64,000 bases of DNA from Flammeovirgaceae bacterium (GCA_015180985.1 CP054185.1:124001-188000), one strand, 5' to 3'. Numbered from the stretch's first letter, positions 1 to 10,790 are shown. Translations and numbers: made by a program. The notes: generated by a model from the sequence alone, not told the origin.

Positions 1-1503
1 GCCTTGGTTGACATTCTGTACAACCGTACTGAAGCGGAGTTCAAACGGGGCACCTTCCGCGTTAAAGGCGATACGGTAGATATCTTTCTGGCCTATGCTG
101 ACTATGCCCTGCGTATCTACTTTTTTGGCGATGAAATTGAATCGATACAGCGTATTGATCCGGTATCCGGAAAAAAAATATCAGACGAAAAAATCGTGAC
201 CATCTTCCCCGCCAACCTGTTCGTTACCGGTAAGGACTCCCTCCACCAAGCCATTAAAGAAATTCAGAATGACCTGGTGATGCAGGTTGACATGTTTGAA
301 TCGGAAAAGCGCCACCTCGAGGCCAAACGGTTAAAAGAACGAACAGAATTTGATCTGGAAATGATGCGCGAACTGGGCTACTGTTCAGGCATTGAAAATT
401 ACTCGCGCTATTTCGATCGCAGAAAACCCGGTGCCCGACCGTTTTGCCTGATTGATTACTTTCCCGATGACTTTCTCATGATCATTGACGAAAGTCACGT
501 TACCGTGCCGCAAATCAGGGCCATGTGGGGTGGTGACAGGTCGCGCAAAGTAAACCTGGTCGATTACGGATTCCGGCTGCCTGCAGCCCTTGACAACCGC
601 CCGCTCACGTTCAATGAATTTGAATCGCTGATAAACCAGGTTATTTATGTAAGCGCAACACCGGGCGAATATGAATTGCGGAAATCCGAAGGCGTGGTCG
701 TAGAACAACTCATCCGGCCAACCGGGCTGCTCGACCCGGAAATTGACGTGCGTCCCAGCCGCAACCAGATTGACGACCTGCTGGAAGAAATTGATCAATG
801 CGTGAAGAAGAACGAACGCGTATTGGTCACTACCCTTACCAAACGCATGGCCGAAGAGCTGACCAAATTTCTGGACCATGCTGGCGTAAAATGCCGGTAT
901 ATCCATTCCGAAGTAACCACACTGGATCGTGTTGAAATTCTGCGGGAATTGCGCCTTGGGGTATTTGATGTACTGGTGGGCGTAAACCTGCTGCGCGAAG
1001 GGCTCGACCTGCCCGAAGTTTCACTAGTAGCAATTCTTGACGCAGACAAGGAAGGCTTTTTACGCAACCAGCGATCGCTGGTGCAAACCATCGGGCGGGC
1101 GGCACGAAATGTTAACGGCCGCGTGATTATGTATGCCGATTCGGTAACGGAATCGATGCAGGTGGCCATTGATGAAACTAACCGCAGGCGCAAGGTGCAG
1201 ATGGACTACAACAAAGCAAACAATATTACTCCGCAAACCGTCATAAAATCACGCGACTCTATTTTGCGTCAAACGAAAGTGGCTGACTCCAAGAAATCGG
1301 CTAAGAAATACTATGTGGAGAATGAAGAATCAAGCCTGGCAGCCGACCCGGTAGTGGCCTACCTGGGCAAAGATGAGTTAATTAAAATGGCCGACCGAAC
1401 ACGTAAGGCTATGGAAAAGGCAGCCAGGGAACTGGAGTTTATGGAAGCTGCCCGGCTGCGCGATAAGTACATGGCTATTCAAAAATTAATTGACGATCGT
1501 TGA
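1..1503 (+). CDS. uvrB: UvrABC excinuclease subunit B, C-terminal part (5' end outside window)
   Basis: UvrB is the damage-verification helicase of nucleotide excision repair; it is loaded by UvrA and recruits UvrC. The reading frame is open from the first base, so the start lies upstream. About 500 residues are present of a protein usually near 670. Visible are the helicase half with GVNLLREGLDLPEVSLVAI and the QTIGRAARN motif VI, and a C-terminal UVR helical hairpin (last 40 residues, EKAARELEFMEAARLRDKY) that contacts UvrC. The ATP-binding Walker A motif is in the missing part. It converges on dnaA with about 50 bases between the stops and no clear terminator. The family call is certain; only the 5' boundary is unknown. 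Confidence 0.97.
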   Translation, partial: ALVDILYNRTEAEFKRGTFRVKGDTVDIFLAYADYALRIYFFGDEIESIQRIDPVSGKKISDEKIVTIFPANLFVTGKDSLHQAIKEIQNDLVMQVDMFESEKRHLEAKRLKERTEFDLEMMRELGYCSGIENYSRYFDRRKPGARPFCLIDYFPDDFLMIIDESHVTVPQIRAMWGGDRSRKVNLVDYGFRLPAALDNRPLTFNEFESLINQVIYVSATPGEYELRKSEGVVVEQLIRPTGLLDPEIDVRPSRNQIDDLLEEIDQCVKKNERVLVTTLTKRMAEELTKFLDHAGVKCRYIHSEVTTLDRVEILRELRLGVFDVLVGVNLLREGLDLPEVSLVAILDADKEGFLRNQRSLVQTIGRAARNVNGRVIMYADSVTESMQVAIDETNRRRKVQMDYNKANNITPQTVIKSRDSILRQTKVADSKKSAKKYYVENEESSLAADPVVAYLGKDELIKMADRTRKAMEKAARELEFMEAARLRDKYMAIQKLIDDR

Positions 1504-1553
1504 TAGAAAAATAAGAACCTAACCGAATGTACCGTTTTCGGGCTGTCAGAAAT

Positions 1554-2969
1554 TCAGTTCATCCGCAACTTCAGCTTTTTACCCAGTTCTTCAACCGAAG
1601 ATTTAAAGTTCGCATCGGTCTTCATCATGTCTTCCACCGATTCGAGCGCATGGATAACCGTGCTGTGATCGCGCCCGCCAAAATTTTCGCCTATCAGGGC
1701 CAGGGTTAACTGGGTATACCGTTTGCAAAAGTACATAGCTACCTGGCGGGGGATTACAATTTCGCGCTTTTTAACCTTTCCCTTCATCGACTCCAGGTCA
1801 ACTTTAAAATACTCTGAAACGGTTTTCTGAATAAAGTCAACGCTTACATCAGCTTGTATTTCCTTAATAATGTTTTTAAGAACTTCCTTTGCCAGATCAA
1901 GATCAATTTCCTTCTTCAACAAGGTGGCGTGAAAAATGAGTGAATTCAGCACACCTTCCATATCGCGCAGGTTGGTATCAACACTATAGGCCAGGTATTC
2001 GGCCACTTCGGTGGGGATGGTGATCCCATCAGCCTGCATTTTTCGATGAATGATGGCTAATTTGGTTTCAAAATCAGGCTCCTGTAAATCGGCAGTAAGG
2101 CCCCACTTGAAACGCGACAGCAGCCGCTCCTGGAATCCCTTCATATCGCGGGGCGGGCAATCGCTGGTCATAATTACCTGCTTGCCCGACTGGTGCAACT
2201 GGTTAAAGATGTGAAAAAACATCTCCTGCGTTTTCTCCCGGCCGGCCAGAAACTGCACATCATCCAGAATCAGTAAATCAACCTGCAGATAAAAATTCTG
2301 GAAGTCCTGCAGTTTATGGTTTTGAAGTGCATTGAGAAACTGCGTGGTAAAATCATTCTGATCAACATAAAGCACGATTTTATCGGGCATGTTGTTGCGA
2401 ATTTCGTTGCCGATGGCCTGTACCAGGTGGGTTTTTCCTACACCCACACCTCCGTATAGCATTAACGGGTTAAATGATGTTACCCCGGGCTTTTTAGCCA
2501 CGGCCAACCCGGCCGACCGGGCCAGCCGGTTGCAGTCGCCTTCTACAAAGTTATCAAAGGTATAATTGGGGTTGAGACGCGAATTAACCGTTTGCGGATT
2601 CAGTGCCTTGTAGGTAAATGGTGAATATTCGCTATCCAAACCATTGGCTGAAGCCCTGCGCGAACCCATACCATTAGGGTAATGCACCGTAACAGGAGGT
2701 GTATTGGTGTTGCCGCTGTCAACAATTACCGAATACTCCAGCCGTCCGGTAGGACCTAACACTTTTTGTAATGCTTTCTTAAGTACAGGCACATAATTAT
2801 CTTCAAGCCACTCATAAAAAAACTGCGAGGGTACCTGAATGGTTAACACATCTCCCTCCACTTGTACCGGAACAATCGGCTTAAACCACGTTGAATAATT
2901 TTCTTCACCGACCGATTCGCGAATTACTTCGAGACAGTCGTTCCATAGGGTTGTGCAATCAGCTACCAT
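1554..2969 (-). CDS. dnaA: Chromosomal replication initiator DnaA
   Basis: DnaA is the AAA+ ATPase that binds DnaA boxes and opens the replication origin. Its 471 residues are normal for the family. Seen: N-terminal domain I (1-85), a variable linker, Walker A GGVGVGKT (173-180), Walker B LLILDD (232-237), and the C-terminal helix-turn-helix with the signature GGRDHSTVIHA. The start ATG is the first in frame with full domain I. On the minus strand a Bacteroidota-like -7 element CATCTTTG (7 of 8 to TAnnTTTG) lies at 3016-3023, 47 bases upstream. The 208-base gap to the divergent mutA is AT-rich, but I see no DnaA box in it. Confidence 0.98.
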   Translation of the reverse strand: MVADCTTLWNDCLEVIRESVGEENYSTWFKPIVPVQVEGDVLTIQVPSQFFYEWLEDNYVPVLKKALQKVLGPTGRLEYSVIVDSGNTNTPPVTVHYPNGMGSRRASANGLDSEYSPFTYKALNPQTVNSRLNPNYTFDNFVEGDCNRLARSAGLAVAKKPGVTSFNPLMLYGGVGVGKTHLVQAIGNEIRNNMPDKIVLYVDQNDFTTQFLNALQNHKLQDFQNFYLQVDLLILDDVQFLAGREKTQEMFFHIFNQLHQSGKQVIMTSDCPPRDMKGFQERLLSRFKWGLTADLQEPDFETKLAIIHRKMQADGITIPTEVAEYLAYSVDTNLRDMEGVLNSLIFHATLLKKEIDLDLAKEVLKNIIKEIQADVSVDFIQKTVSEYFKVDLESMKGKVKKREIVIPRQVAMYFCKRYTQLTLALIGENFGGRDHSTVIHALESVEDMMKTDANFKSSVEELGKKLKLRMN

Positions 2970-3177
2970 GAAATGTTCGGTTTAAGAATTAACCTTCCGT
3001 GGGGAGAAAGGGAGACAAAGATGTGAAAAAAGGTTTTACGAAAACAAGATCGCCAACGCTTGATTTTGTCAAAAAAAATTTCGTAATAATGAGGCCAACA
3101 ATTTACCTGCCTGAATCTTTATTTTTTTGAATTAAAAAACAATCGGACAAACGATTGGGTGTTTGCTATCTTGCACT

Positions 3178-4284
3178 ATGGCCGAGAATTATTCTAATCT
3201 TTTCAGCGAATTCAATATACCTGATTACAGCGAATGGCTTACCGTTGCGCGTGAAGAATTACAAGGCACCGACCCCGAACAGGCTTTGGCTTGGCAAGTT
3301 ACTGATTTACAGGGCAATCCGTACTATACACCCGAGCATTTAAAAACCAAACAGGCCATTGGCCTGGTGCTGCCTCCCTGGCAAAATAGTCCACTTATAT
3401 CTGTTACCAGCGAAGCAGCCGGCAACGTACAGGCGCTTGAACACCTGAACCAGGGAGCTGACGGTATATTATTTTACATCCCTAATCCGTCAACGATTTC
3501 ACTTGAAAAACTGCTTGAAAAAATCGAATGGCCGCATTGTACGTTGTCGTTTTTACTGGATGAAGCTGATGACTCGTTTTCCGTTAAGCTGAAGCAATTC
3601 ATCGGCAAAAAAAAATATTCGCCTGATGAACTGACCGGATCTTTTTTTGTAAAAACTTATCCACACCATCCACAAACGATTAACAACATTGTCCACAACC
3701 TCATAGCTTTCACCAATCTTAATTGCATCGGCCTGTATATTTCTTCCGGCCAACCGGTGGAACGGCTGGCTACCGGTTTAGCCCGGGCGGTACAGACCGT
3801 TGAACAACTTGCGGCAGCGGGCATTAGTGCACAGGTCTCACTACAGCGGATGGGTTTTGTTGTTGAAACAGGCAATGATTTCTTTATCGAGGCAGCAAAC
3901 CTGCGGGCGTTGCGGTTGCTGTTTTATCAAATTGCAAGGGCATACGGTGTAACCGAATATCAACCTTCCGACCTTTACATTCAGGCGCTATCAACGCCCT
4001 GGGTTCAAAGCGAATTAGGGCCGCACAGTAACATGCTTAAAAGTACAACCGCGGCCCTCGCTGCAATTACCGGAGGCTGCAACGCATTAACTGTTTTACC
4101 CGAAAATGAGACCGATGCCCGCATGGTACGGATAGCCCGCAATGTTTCTAATTTATTAAAAGAGGAATCGCGGTTAGATAAAGTTACCGATCCGCTTGCC
4201 GGCTCGTTTTATTTCGAAGCGCTAACCTTTCAACTAATTGAAAAAGCGTGGACGCTGTTCCAACAAAAAATAGCTGCCCGATGA
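3178..4284 (+). CDS. mutA: Methylmalonyl-CoA mutase small subunit, short form
   Basis: This is the non-catalytic partner of MutB in the B12-dependent interconversion of succinyl-CoA and methylmalonyl-CoA (propionate metabolism). I chose the ATG at 3178 (MAENYSNLF) over an upstream TTG at 3163 because a promoter-like TATCTTGC lies just before it and the N-terminus fits the family. The protein has 368 residues and contains the N-terminal segment and a degenerate TIM-barrel, ending shortly after [10 protein letters not shown]. Small subunits I know are usually 450-640 residues with a C-terminal cobalamin-fold domain, which is absent here. The stop overlaps the mutB start (ATGA), so the short form is the native end and not a recent frameshift. 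Divergent from dnaA. Confidence 0.9.
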   Translation: MAENYSNLFSEFNIPDYSEWLTVAREELQGTDPEQALAWQVTDLQGNPYYTPEHLKTKQAIGLVLPPWQNSPLISVTSEAAGNVQALEHLNQGADGILFYIPNPSTISLEKLLEKIEWPHCTLSFLLDEADDSFSVKLKQFIGKKKYSPDELTGSFFVKTYPHHPQTINNIVHNLIAFTNLNCIGLYISSGQPVERLATGLARAVQTVEQLAAAGISAQVSLQRMGFVVETGNDFFIEAANLRALRLLFYQIARAYGVTEYQPSDLYIQALSTPWVQSELGPHSNMLKSTTAALAAITGGCNALTVLPENETDARMVRIARNVSNLLKEESRLDKVTDPLAGSFYFEALTFQLIEKAWTLFQQKIAAR

Positions 4285-6410
4285 AACCGGATTTCTCCAA
4301 AATTTCAGTGGCTGATTTTGTTATACCCGTCAGGCCGATGCCGGTGCTGCAAGAATGGGAAAGTCCGGAAGAAATTCTGATAAAAGCGTTTTATACCGAA
4401 GCGGATACAAAGAGTTTAACTCATATCCATTTTGCCTCCGGTATTCCGCCTTTTCTGCGTGGTCCGTACGCCACCATGTACACCATCCGCCCGTGGACGA
4501 TCCGGCAGTATGCAGGCTTTTCAACAGCAAAAGAATCCAATGCATTCTACCGTAGGAACCTTGAAGCCGGGCAGCGGGGACTATCAGTGGCCTTTGATTT
4601 AGCCACCCACCGCGGTTACGATTCTGATCATCCGCGTGTAGCGGGCGATGTGGGTAAGGCAGGCGTAGCTATTGATTCGGTACTCGATATGAAAATCCTG
4701 TTCAACCAGATACCATTAGATAAAATGTCGGTATCGATGACGATGAACGGGGCAGTTATTCCTATCATGGCGTTTTACATTGTGGCAGCCGAAGAACAAG
4801 GGGTTAAGCCTGCCCAACTCAGCGGCACCATTCAAAATGACATCCTCAAAGAATTTATGGTGCGCAACACGTATATCTATCCTCCGCAGCCTTCCATGCG
4901 CATCGTTGCCGACATTTTTAAGTATACTTCGAAGCACATGCCAAAGTTCAACTCCATCAGCATCAGCGGCTACCACATGCATGAAGCAGGCGCTCCCGCC
5001 CACCTGGAGTTAGCCTACACCCTGGCTGATGGGCTGGAGTACATCCGCACCGGTTTACAGGCCGGCATTGCCATTGATGACTTTGCACCACGGCTTTCAT
5101 TCTTCTGGGGCATCGGTATGAACTTCTTTATGGAAATAGCCAAGATGCGGGCCGGCCGGCTGTTGTGGTCGAAAATTGTTAAACAATTCAATCCGAAGAA
5201 TCCCAAATCGATGGCCTTGCGTACACATTGCCAGACATCGGGGTGGAGTTTAACCGAGCAGGATCCCTACAACAATGTTGCCCGCACGTGCATCGAAGCA
5301 CTGGCTGCCGTGTTGGGCGGTACCCAATCACTACACACCAACTCGCTGGATGAGGCCATCGCCTTGCCCACTGACTTTTCTGCCCGCATTGCCCGAAATA
5401 CACAACTGTTCATTGAAAAAGAAACCGGAGTAACACGGGTAGTCGATCCGGTTGGCGGATCTTATTACATTGAATCGCTTACCAACAGCCTGGCCAGAAA
5501 AGCCTGGACGCTGATTGACGAAGTGGAGCAATTGGGCGGCATGACCAAAGCCATTGAAAGCGGATTGCCCAAAATGCGCATCGAGCAGGCCGCAGCCGCC
5601 AAACAAGCCCGCATTGATTCGGGTAAAGAAATTATTGTTGGTGTTAACAAATACCAAACAGATGAATCCGCGGATTTTTCAATCCTGGAAGTGGACAACA
5701 ACGCTGTACGTAACGAACAGATAGCACGCCTGAACCAACTCCGGACCGAACGAAACAGCACAGCGGTTGAAGCCGCGCTTTCTGCATTAACACAGGCGGC
5801 AGAAACCGGCAAAGGTAACTTACTTGAACTGGCCATTATTGCAGCCCGTCATCGGGCAACGCTGGGTGAAATTTCAGGCGCGATGGAAAAAGCGTTTGGC
5901 CGCTATACGGCATCCATCAAATCGGTTTCAGGTGTATATTCGGGTGTAATGAAAAATGAAAAGTCATTTACCCGCGCACGAAAACTTTCCGATGATTTTG
6001 CCGTACGAGAAGGAAGGCGACCGAGGATACTGGTTGCCAAGATGGGCCAGGACGGGCACGACCGTGGCGCCAAAGTAATTGCTACCGGTTTTGCCGACCT
6101 GGGTTTTGATGTGGATATCGGGCCGCTGTTTCAAACTCCGGAAGAAGTGGCTATTCAAGCTGCCGAGAACGATGTGCATATTGTGGGCGCATCTAGCCTG
6201 GCCGGTGGGCACAAAACGTTAATTCCGCAACTCATCGAAGCACTAAAAAAGATTGGCCGCGAAGATATTCTGGTAGTGGCCGGTGGGGTTATTCCGCAAA
6301 AAGATTACGATTTTCTTAACCAGTCTGGTGTATCATTTATTTTCGGCCCCGGTACCGTTATCAGCGAAGCAGCTATAAAAATTCTGCAAAAACTAACGCC
6401 AGGCCGATGA
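4281..6410 (+). CDS. mutB: Methylmalonyl-CoA mutase large (catalytic) subunit
   Basis: This is the adenosylcobalamin-dependent mutase that rearranges methylmalonyl-CoA and succinyl-CoA. The protein is 709 residues from the ATG that overlaps the mutA stop; an upstream in-frame ATG at 4248 would lie inside mutA and is unlikely. The TIM-barrel half shows [18 protein letters not shown] and the conserved [10 protein letters not shown]-like segment (here [10 protein letters not shown]). The C-terminal B12-binding domain carries the base-off cobalamin motif DGHDRG (D591, H593, G596; H593 is the expected lower axial ligand), followed by GASSLAGGH. Translational coupling with mutA fits formation of the heterodimer. 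No MeaB/ArgK chaperone or epimerase gene is adjacent. No cobalamin riboswitch is seen upstream of the pair. Confidence 0.98.
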   Translation: MKPDFSKISVADFVIPVRPMPVLQEWESPEEILIKAFYTEADTKSLTHIHFASGIPPFLRGPYATMYTIRPWTIRQYAGFSTAKESNAFYRRNLEAGQRGLSVAFDLATHRGYDSDHPRVAGDVGKAGVAIDSVLDMKILFNQIPLDKMSVSMTMNGAVIPIMAFYIVAAEEQGVKPAQLSGTIQNDILKEFMVRNTYIYPPQPSMRIVADIFKYTSKHMPKFNSISISGYHMHEAGAPAHLELAYTLADGLEYIRTGLQAGIAIDDFAPRLSFFWGIGMNFFMEIAKMRAGRLLWSKIVKQFNPKNPKSMALRTHCQTSGWSLTEQDPYNNVARTCIEALAAVLGGTQSLHTNSLDEAIALPTDFSARIARNTQLFIEKETGVTRVVDPVGGSYYIESLTNSLARKAWTLIDEVEQLGGMTKAIESGLPKMRIEQAAAAKQARIDSGKEIIVGVNKYQTDESADFSILEVDNNAVRNEQIARLNQLRTERNSTAVEAALSALTQAAETGKGNLLELAIIAARHRATLGEISGAMEKAFGRYTASIKSVSGVYSGVMKNEKSFTRARKLSDDFAVREGRRPRILVAKMGQDGHDRGAKVIATGFADLGFDVDIGPLFQTPEEVAIQAAENDVHIVGASSLAGGHKTLIPQLIEALKKIGREDILVVAGGVIPQKDYDFLNQSGVSFIFGPGTVISEAAIKILQKLTPGR

Positions 6411-6496
6411 TGGGCAACGCCCGCTTTGTACTCCAAAAACCAGTTAGAATTTAGTAGATTAGTCGCCCGAAACAGGTATAAATAAACTGAAGTGTT

Positions 6497-9400
6497 ATGA
6501 GAAAAATGCAGGTGTTTGTGGTGTTGATGGCATTTGTGCTGCCCCTGGCAGTACAGGCGCAAACCAAGTTTGATAAAACCCTTAAAAAAGCCGATAAGTA
6601 CTATAATAGCGGTAGCTACGCCAAAGCCCTGAAAACACTGGCCAAATACAAAAAAAGTATTAAGGGCAACCAGGCCTATATGCCTAACTATTATACCCGC
6701 GAAGCGCGCTACAACCTCGGCTACGGTATTCTGACCGATTTCGATAAAAACATCACAACAGCTATTTCAACCAGCGCCTCCGTTTTTGGCGAAACCTCCA
6801 TTAATCACGCCAACATCCTTACCGATGTGGCTGAAATTTTTAACCAGTACGGCTATTACCGGCTGGCTGCCGATTATGCAGCCAAAGCCCTTGAAATAAA
6901 CAGCACAGCAGAAACCGAAGATGCTGCACTGAAGAGCCGCGCACTGCTTGCCCGTGCCGAAGCACTGATAGGCCAGGGTTTTTCAAACGAAGCTCTGGCG
7001 CTTTTAAAAACCAACGAATCATTTATGGCTTCGCGTGCAGTTGAAAAAGAAACTTTCGTAGAGAATGGTAAAATCCAAAACCGCAGGGTACCTGAGGAAG
7101 AACTTGCGCCCCGTTTCAATAGTTATGCACGGTTACTCATGCTGCGATTGGCCGCCTACGGTAAGAAAGGCGACATTGACAGTGTTGATGCCACAGCTGC
7201 AGCAGGCCGGCCCTGGATTTCAAAAAACATTCGCTATATGGGCGAAACCAGTTTAACATTAATTGAACACGATTTTATCTATACCAAAATGTTTGCCGAG
7301 AACAATAACGGCATCCCGCCTCCAGGATTGACTAAACGCCAGAAATGGGCCGAATACAGTGAGCAGTTAAGCGAATTAAAAAAACGCACCTCTCCTTCGG
7401 TGCCCCTGGCGCACGATTTATACCTGGCCAACCTGGATATGTTACTTCGCCTGAGCGGCAAGAGCGTTCAGTTTGCCAACCTCAAGGCCGAGTACGACCG
7501 CATGCTGGCCAAGTACTTTAACAAAGCCAGCGTAATGAACATTAACCTCAAGGCCATTGAGTTCAACTCCAAACTTGAAAAAGATAAAACCCGAAACCTG
7601 GAAAACGATGCTCAAAACGTGTTGGGCTCATCAACAATGCCAAAGTTTTACAAAACCCGTATCAGCACACTTGAATTTCTTTATGATCTCTCCGTACAGT
7701 TAAGACGTTACACGAATGCCGAATCGTACCTGAACCAGGTTATTGAACAGAAAAAAGAATTGTATGGCGAATTGTCACCCGAGTACCATCTGTCGCGCAT
7801 CAAGCTGGCTAATTTTTACATGGATTATACCAACAAGCTTGAGGAAGCCGGTAAAATTTACCGCGAAAGTTATACGGGTGTTATCGAAAAACAAATTGCG
7901 CCCAAACACAAGGATAACCTGGACATCCTCTACCACCTGGCCGCATACTACGAGATAACCGACAAGTACAGCGATGCAGCAAAAATGCTGGAAAAGGCCA
8001 GCGGCATTGCCCTCATCAAATACGATAATGTGGACCCTGTTTACGCCATCGCCCTGAACAACATGGCTAAATTGCGTATCAAAATCGGTGATTACGAGCG
8101 CGCGGAAGACGACATCAATAAGGCCCTGGCGGTTTTTGACATGAAAGAAAACCGCGATGACAAATGGAAAGCCGATTACATTAATGCCATTGAAACTCAG
8201 GCAAAACTCTTCGGTATAAAAGGCTTATTTGACGAGGCCCAGGATAACCTGGACCGCACCCGCAAAATGATCCTGAAATCCAAAGTACCACTCACCAATG
8301 AATTGTCAACAGCCGAAGAACTGTCCGCCCTGCTGATTCAGCTTGGCAAATATTCACAAACCGACCAACTGCTCAACCAGCTCATTCCGGAATATGAGCG
8401 GCTGTATGGAAAAGAATCGCTACACCTGATTGACCCGCTGGTTAACAAAGGAAGAATTTTACTGGCCCGTGGCGATTATACCGAAGCCGATAAAGTTGCC
8501 CAGCGCGCCAACCAGATTGCCGTTAAAACCTATGGCGAACTCTCCACTAAAACCGCACCTTCTCAAAAGCTGATGGCCGACATTTATTATCAGCTCGGTG
8601 ACTATGAAAAAGCTGAAGAAAATATAAAGAAAGCGGTTGCCAGCCAGGAAAAACAGTTCGGCCGAAACCACGTGGAGGTAGCCAAATCGCTGTCGCAACT
8701 GGCGCTGATCCAGTTTCACGGTGGTGGCGACAAAAAGACCATCGAGAAAAACATGTTCGAAGCCCGCGATGTGGTTGCCAACAAACTGGGCAAAGACAAC
8801 CCGCAGTATGCCGAGCAACTCAAAAACATAGCCGTGTTGTACATTTCGGAAAAGCAATACGAACTGGCCTTTAATTCGCTGAATATTGCCGTTAGCATCT
8901 GGCAGCAAAAAACCGGCTCTAAACGAAACATCAATACAGCCAGCATCTATACCCTGATGGGTGATGTTTACTACCAGCAGAAGAATTATAGAAAAGCCGA
9001 AGAATTTTACAATAAATCCAAGGATCTGTACGAACGGAATTTCAGCGCGACCCATCCCGAATACGTAAAAATCCTGTCGAAGTTGAGCAAGGTGCATTAC
9101 ATGGAAAAAGACTATAAACGCGCCAAGCAACGCATTGAACAGGCACTGAATAATTACCAGGATTTTATTAACAAATTCTTCCCCGCCCTCAGTGAACGCG
9201 AAAAAGCAAAGTACTGGAACACCATTAAAGGCGACTTTGAATTTTACAACACACTGGCTTTAGGCCGGTTGGAAGACTTTAAAGATTTGAGTGACCAGGT
9301 GTATAACTACCAGTTGCTCACCAAAGCGCTGTTACTGAACTCATCCATTAAAATCCGCGAACGCATCCTGAGCAGCAACAACGAAGATCTGATTAACAGT

Positions 9401-10729
9401 TTTAATACCTGGGTACAAAAAAAGGAACTGCTTACCCTGGCCCTTTCCATGAGCCCCACCCAACTGGCCGAAAATGAAATAGACCCGGCCCTGCTGAACC
9501 ACGAAGTGGAAAGGTTGGAGCGTAGTTTAAGCCAGCAATCCGAATTATTCGGGCAGAGCTTCGATAACAAAAAGATCACCTTTGAGGATGTGAAAAAATC
9601 ACTGAAGCCCAACGAAGTGGCCATTGAAATGGTGCGGTTCCGGTACTTCAACCACACGTTTACCGACTCGGTTATATATGCAGCCCTGTATATTAAAACC
9701 GACATGAGCAAACCGAAGGCCATTATCAATGGCAACGGGGCGCGGATGGAAGGCCGCAGCTACCGGTTGTTCCGCAACTCCATGATCAACCAGATTGAAG
9801 ATAACCAATCCTACAAAACCTATTGGGAGCCTATCCATAAAGAACTCGGTCAGGTATCCAGCATTTACCTGTCGGCCGATGGCGTTTATAACCAGATCCC
9901 GCTGGATGCCCTGCTGATGCCCGATGGAAAATACGTGCTGGATAACGCGAATATTGTGTACGTAAGCAATACCAAAGATCTCTACCTCCGCAAGGTAAAA
10001 TCTTCGGCCAGGCCTGATAACAAAGCGTCCATGTTCGGCAACCCGACATTTTATGTTACTGCTTCGCGCGAAAACGCACCCATTACCCAGCTGCCGGGTA
10101 CCGAACGTGAAATCAATCAACTCCAGTTTTTGCTCAAACAAAAAGGCTGGATGACCGAGGAGTATATTGAAAAGTCAGCCACTGAAGAACAAATAAAGGA
10201 ACTGAACAGCCCGAAAGTATTCCACGTTGCCACACACGGCTTTTATAAACCCACTTCTGAAGTTAGTGCAGAAACTGAACTAGAAGGCAACGAAGCGCAA
10301 CTTGCCCAAAACCCACTGATGCGCACCGGGCTCCTGTTACGGGGCGCAGGCGACCTGCTGGATAAAACTGATTACAATTACAATATGGAAAACGGTATCC
10401 TAACGGCTTATGAAGCCATGAACCTGAACCTGGATAAAACCGATCTGGTGGTGCTGAGTGCCTGCGAAACCGGGCTGGGTGAATTGCAGGCAGGCGAAGG
10501 GGTATTCGGTTTGCAGCGGGCCTTTCTGGTGGCTGGCGCCAAAGTGCTTATTATGAGCATGTTTAAAGTAGATGATGAAGCCACCCAACGGCTGATGCTC
10601 AAGTTTTACCAGAAGTGGCTCAACACAAACAATATGCGGCAAAGTTTTACCGAGGCCAAAAAAGAATTGCGGGCTGATTACCCCGACCCGATTTACTGGG
10701 GTTCGTTCATGATGATTGGTCTTGACTGA
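6497..10729 (+). CDS. Secreted giant TPR-repeat protein with C-terminal CHAT peptidase domain
   Basis: The product is 1410 residues with a cleavable signal peptide (about 1-22, ending VQAQ), so it probably acts outside the cytoplasm. Residues 30-970 are helical repeats; typical tetratricopeptide units such as YQLGDYEKAEENIKKAV recur. The C-terminal 350 residues are a CHAT domain (caspase HetF associated with TPRs). The likely catalytic dyad is visible: His1247 in VATHGF and Cys1323 in LSACETGLGE. CHAT proteins are caspase-like cysteine peptidases or pseudo-peptidases, some working in proteolytic cascades; the substrate here is unknown. The gene stands alone, 86 bases after mutB, and ends at a strong terminator. 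No partner gene such as a gasdermin or CRISPR effector is next to it. Confidence 0.9.
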   Translation: MRKMQVFVVLMAFVLPLAVQAQTKFDKTLKKADKYYNSGSYAKALKTLAKYKKSIKGNQAYMPNYYTREARYNLGYGILTDFDKNITTAISTSASVFGETSINHANILTDVAEIFNQYGYYRLAADYAAKALEINSTAETEDAALKSRALLARAEALIGQGFSNEALALLKTNESFMASRAVEKETFVENGKIQNRRVPEEELAPRFNSYARLLMLRLAAYGKKGDIDSVDATAAAGRPWISKNIRYMGETSLTLIEHDFIYTKMFAENNNGIPPPGLTKRQKWAEYSEQLSELKKRTSPSVPLAHDLYLANLDMLLRLSGKSVQFANLKAEYDRMLAKYFNKASVMNINLKAIEFNSKLEKDKTRNLENDAQNVLGSSTMPKFYKTRISTLEFLYDLSVQLRRYTNAESYLNQVIEQKKELYGELSPEYHLSRIKLANFYMDYTNKLEEAGKIYRESYTGVIEKQIAPKHKDNLDILYHLAAYYEITDKYSDAAKMLEKASGIALIKYDNVDPVYAIALNNMAKLRIKIGDYERAEDDINKALAVFDMKENRDDKWKADYINAIETQAKLFGIKGLFDEAQDNLDRTRKMILKSKVPLTNELSTAEELSALLIQLGKYSQTDQLLNQLIPEYERLYGKESLHLIDPLVNKGRILLARGDYTEADKVAQRANQIAVKTYGELSTKTAPSQKLMADIYYQLGDYEKAEENIKKAVASQEKQFGRNHVEVAKSLSQLALIQFHGGGDKKTIEKNMFEARDVVANKLGKDNPQYAEQLKNIAVLYISEKQYELAFNSLNIAVSIWQQKTGSKRNINTASIYTLMGDVYYQQKNYRKAEEFYNKSKDLYERNFSATHPEYVKILSKLSKVHYMEKDYKRAKQRIEQALNNYQDFINKFFPALSEREKAKYWNTIKGDFEFYNTLALGRLEDFKDLSDQVYNYQLLTKALLLNSSIKIRERILSSNNEDLINSFNTWVQKKELLTLALSMSPTQLAENEIDPALLNHEVERLERSLSQQSELFGQSFDNKKITFEDVKKSLKPNEVAIEMVRFRYFNHTFTDSVIYAALYIKTDMSKPKAIINGNGARMEGRSYRLFRNSMINQIEDNQSYKTYWEPIHKELGQVSSIYLSADGVYNQIPLDALLMPDGKYVLDNANIVYVSNTKDLYLRKVKSSARPDNKASMFGNPTFYVTASRENAPITQLPGTEREINQLQFLLKQKGWMTEEYIEKSATEEQIKELNSPKVFHVATHGFYKPTSEVSAETELEGNEAQLAQNPLMRTGLLLRGAGDLLDKTDYNYNMENGILTAYEAMNLNLDKTDLVVLSACETGLGELQAGEGVFGLQRAFLVAGAKVLIMSMFKVDDEATQRLMLKFYQKWLNTNNMRQSFTEAKKELRADYPDPIYWGSFMMIGLD

Positions 10730-10747
10730 TCCGATTGAATCAAATGC

Positions 10748-10780
10748 AATGCCGGGCTACTCTCCCGGCATTTCTTTTTT
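10748..10780 (+). terminator. Rho-independent terminator after the TPR-CHAT gene
   Basis: A perfect 9-bp stem AATGCCGGG / CCCGGCATT with a 7-base loop is followed by TCTTTTTT. It begins 18 bases after the stop of the TPR-CHAT gene and ends just before the promoter-like element of the next gene, so it insulates the two units. Confidence 0.9.
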
Positions 10781-10787
10781 ATACTTG
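10780..10787 (+). promoter_or_regulatory. Candidate -7 element before the threonine-aldolase-like gene
   Basis: TATACTTG matches the Bacteroidota -7 consensus TAnnTTTG at 7 of 8 positions and ends three bases before the chosen ATG, implying a very short leader. It directly abuts the upstream terminator. A clear -33 element was not found. Confidence 0.45.
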
Positions 10788-10790
10788 CAT

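Noticed and set aside
385-906. Long antisense reading frames, for example opposite uvrB, napA and the TPR-CHAT gene
   Set aside because: They are out-of-frame shadows of well-conserved genes, with no family motifs or start signals of their own.
3060-3072. TTGA-TTTTG-TCAA palindrome upstream of dnaA
   Set aside because: Total length 13 bases with the wrong spacing for Crp/Fnr binding, within an AT-rich stretch where chance matches are common.
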